From Pseudomonadota bacterium (GTDB taxonomy: Bacteria > Pseudomonadota > Alphaproteobacteria > Azospirillales > Azospirillaceae): a DNA stretch of 7,063 nt. Numbering within the stretch: position 1 is the stretch's first letter; every line of letters starts with the position of its first letter. The translations under genes and the position numbers were made by a program. The stretch spans positions 1 through 7,063 of the forward strand of contig JAEZPL010000002.1 in assembly GCA_023413605.1 (NCBI GenBank). The letters are read 5' to 3'. The notes under the pieces are model-generated. The model saw nothing but the letters and a program-made list of their open reading frames with translations, searched no databases and was not told the origin of the DNA. This document shows, one piece after another, positions 5,836-7,063 of this stretch.

Positions 5836-6489
5836 ATGAACAAAGAACACGAAAAAGAACTGTCCACCGTCGGCCCGCGGGGATGGGCGCGCCGGCAGGC
5901 CCTTCTCGACGCGGCGGGGAGGCTGTTCATCGAGAAGGGTTTCGAGAAGACGACGCTCAGCGACATCATCAACCGGGCCGGCGGGTCGCGGGCGACGCTC
6001 TACGAGCATTTCGGCGACAAGGAAGGCCTGTTCCGCGCGATCATGGAGGAGAACAGCGCCCGCATCCTGGAAGGGCTGGGAACCGCCCAGGCGGACGAGT
6101 TGATGCCGCCCGACGCCGCCCTGAACATGTTCGCGCATCATTTCGTGCAGGCGCTGCTGGACGATCAGACCATGTCCATTCTGCGCATCCTCGTGTCGGA
6201 GGGCGGGCGCATCCCCGACATCGCGGAGGCCTTCTTCCGCATCGGTCCCGACACCACGGCCACGCGGCTGGCGGGCTACCTCCGGCGGCTTTCCGACGCG
6301 GGGGCGCTGCGGATCGACGATCCGCTGGCCGCGGCGCACGCCTTCATGGGGATGGTCACCGGCAGCATCGTCATGCGCCGCCTGATCCTGCCGCAACAGC
6401 CGCTCGACATGGCGGAGGTCGACCGCTATGTCCGGCAGGCCATCGCCCTGTTCCTGCAAGGCACGCAGACGGTGAAGACCGCCGGTTGA
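5836..6489 (+). CDS. TetR/AcrR-family transcriptional regulator, likely repressor of the efflux operon
   Basis: This 217-residue protein has the N-terminal TetR DNA-binding domain: helix 1 about 18-34 (ARRQALLDAAGRLFIEKGF) and the helix-turn-helix at about 39-66, ending in the hallmark SRATLYEHFGDKEGLF. The C-terminal part (about 85-210) is all-helical and resembles the AefR-like/TetR_C ligand-binding domains of AcrR-type regulators, where a hydrophobic compound releases DNA. The start at 5836 is supported by AGGGA (5824-5828), 7 nt upstream. It is transcribed divergently from the adaptor-pump operon and shares with it a control region carrying two copies of a palindromic motif. From this arrangement I infer that it represses both the pump operon and itself, with pump substrates as possible inducers. 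The ligand cannot be predicted. Its stop lies 16 bp from the end of a converging gene, with no clear terminator between them. Confidence 0.93.
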   Translation: MNKEHEKELSTVGPRGWARRQALLDAAGRLFIEKGFEKTTLSDIINRAGGSRATLYEHFGDKEGLFRAIMEENSARILEGLGTAQADELMPPDAALNMFAHHFVQALLDDQTMSILRILVSEGGRIPDIAEAFFRIGPDTTATRLAGYLRRLSDAGALRIDDPLAAAHAFMGMVTGSIVMRRLILPQQPLDMAEVDRYVRQAIALFLQGTQTVKTAG

Positions 6490-6505
6490 CGGGTGAGTGC
6501 GGTGG

Positions 6506-7063
6506 CTATCCCGCCGTCCGCGCCGGCTGGCCCCACAGGGCGACGAAGCGCGACCAGTGGCGGTCCACCCGGTCCCGCGCCTCGTCGGACAGGCGGTGGC
6601 GGTTCTTGGCGTAGTCCTTGACCTCGCCCAGATAGGCCGCGAAGCGCGGGCGCGCCGCATCGAGGCCCGGCATCTCCAGGGTGCGATAGATGCGCTCGGC
6701 CTCGGCCAGCGGTTCGCGCTCGAAGGTCTCGAAGGCGACCTCGACGAAACGGTTCGCCGGCAGGCCGGCGGTGTCGTCCAGCAGCGCCTGCATCATGCGC
6801 GGGTAGTGGTCGAGCACCACCTGCTCCACGTCGATGTGGTCGTAGGGCTGAAGCGCCATCTGGCGGAGCAGCGTGCGGTAGAAGCCGACCGTGGACACGA
6901 ACACGGCGCGCGGGTCGCGGTGGATGTGGATGAAGCGCGCGTCCGGCCAGATCTCCCGCAGCATGGCGATGCGGGCGCTGTAGACCGGGTTCTTGATCAG
7001 CAGGCGCTTGCCCCCCTGCGCCAGCGCCACCTTTTCCAGGAAATAGACGAAGCGGCGGCGCCA
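6506..7063 (-). CDS. Sulfotransferase-family protein (partial, N terminus outside window)
   Basis: The frame is open from the right edge to TAG at 6508-6506, showing the C-terminal 185 residues. The stretch KRLLIKNPVYSARIAMLREIW followed by PDARFIHIHRDPRAVFVST is typical of PAPS-dependent sulfotransferases of the Sulfotransfer_1/3 type: the R...S of HRDPRAVFVST corresponds to the 3'-phosphate-binding motif. The later VAFETFEREPLAEAERIYRTL also fits the family's helical C-terminal part. A GTG at 7030 could act as a start, but the frame continues upstream with plausible coding sequence (RRRFVYFLEK) and the 5'-phosphosulfate-binding loop expected near the N terminus is missing, so the true start lies beyond the window. 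These enzymes transfer sulfate to sugars, lipids or peptides; the acceptor is unknown here. It converges on the TetR gene and is probably unrelated to the pump. Confidence 0.85.
   Translation of the reverse strand, partial: WRRRFVYFLEKVALAQGGKRLLIKNPVYSARIAMLREIWPDARFIHIHRDPRAVFVSTVGFYRTLLRQMALQPYDHIDVEQVVLDHYPRMMQALLDDTAGLPANRFVEVAFETFEREPLAEAERIYRTLEMPGLDAARPRFAAYLGEVKDYAKNRHRLSDEARDRVDRHWSRFVALWGQPARTAG

Noticed and set aside
5634..6614. A 326-codon plus-strand frame overlapping the TetR gene
   Set aside because: It is an out-of-frame shadow of the TetR coding sequence, rich in Arg, Gly and Pro with no domain. The TetR frame has a clear HTH and ribosome-binding site.
7028..7030. GTG at 7030 as the true start of the sulfotransferase
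   Set aside because: The frame continues upstream to the edge with plausible coding sequence, and a protein starting here would lack the N-terminal cofactor-binding loop typical of the family.
1..7063. CRISPR arrays, insertion sequences, tRNA or rRNA genes, attachment sites
   Set aside because: I saw no spaced repeat arrays, transposase-like frames, terminal inverted repeats of mobile elements, or RNA gene signatures on either strand.

Overview
The window is very GC-rich outside a few AT-rich patches. Codon use, the look of the proteins and the regulator style suggest an alphaproteobacterium, probably Azospirillum or a close Rhodospirillales relative. That placement is inference from general appearance, not from a marker gene.

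Layout, left to right: (1) the last 19 codons of an unidentified plus-strand gene (1-62), followed by a textbook Rho-independent terminator (91-132); (2) a regulatory gap with a perfect 7-bp inverted repeat, then a plus-strand LuxR/NarL-type response regulator (341-1003) whose receiver domain has lost its phospho-acceptor aspartate; (3) a terminator hairpin (1013-1048) that serves the converging minus-strand operon; (4) that operon, a two-gene RND multidrug-efflux unit read right to left: a lipoprotein membrane-fusion subunit (4255-5436) and, 27 bp later, an AcrB/MexB-type inner-membrane transporter (1072-4227); (5) a 399-bp divergent control region (5437-5835) with related palindromes at both ends and hairpins in both leaders; (6) a divergent plus-strand TetR/AcrR-family regulator (5836-6489); (7) a converging, edge-truncated sulfotransferase-like gene (6506-7063, minus).

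The core is a classic efflux-pump locus: a TetR-type repressor divergent from the periplasmic adaptor and RND pump genes. All key residues I checked in pump and adaptor are intact: the proton-relay D407/D408/K940 and the adaptor R-L-S motif at 128/132/139. No outer-membrane channel gene is present, so the pump probably uses a TolC/OprM-type channel encoded elsewhere. The most useful new observation is a near-identical motif (GTACACTGTwCCGG) at both ends of the divergent region. It contains an 11-bp palindrome and is the best candidate for the TetR operator.

I did not find evidence for a radically new system. The points worth following up are the shared operator, the phosphorylation-defective regulator beside the pump, and the structured 5' leader of the pump operon.
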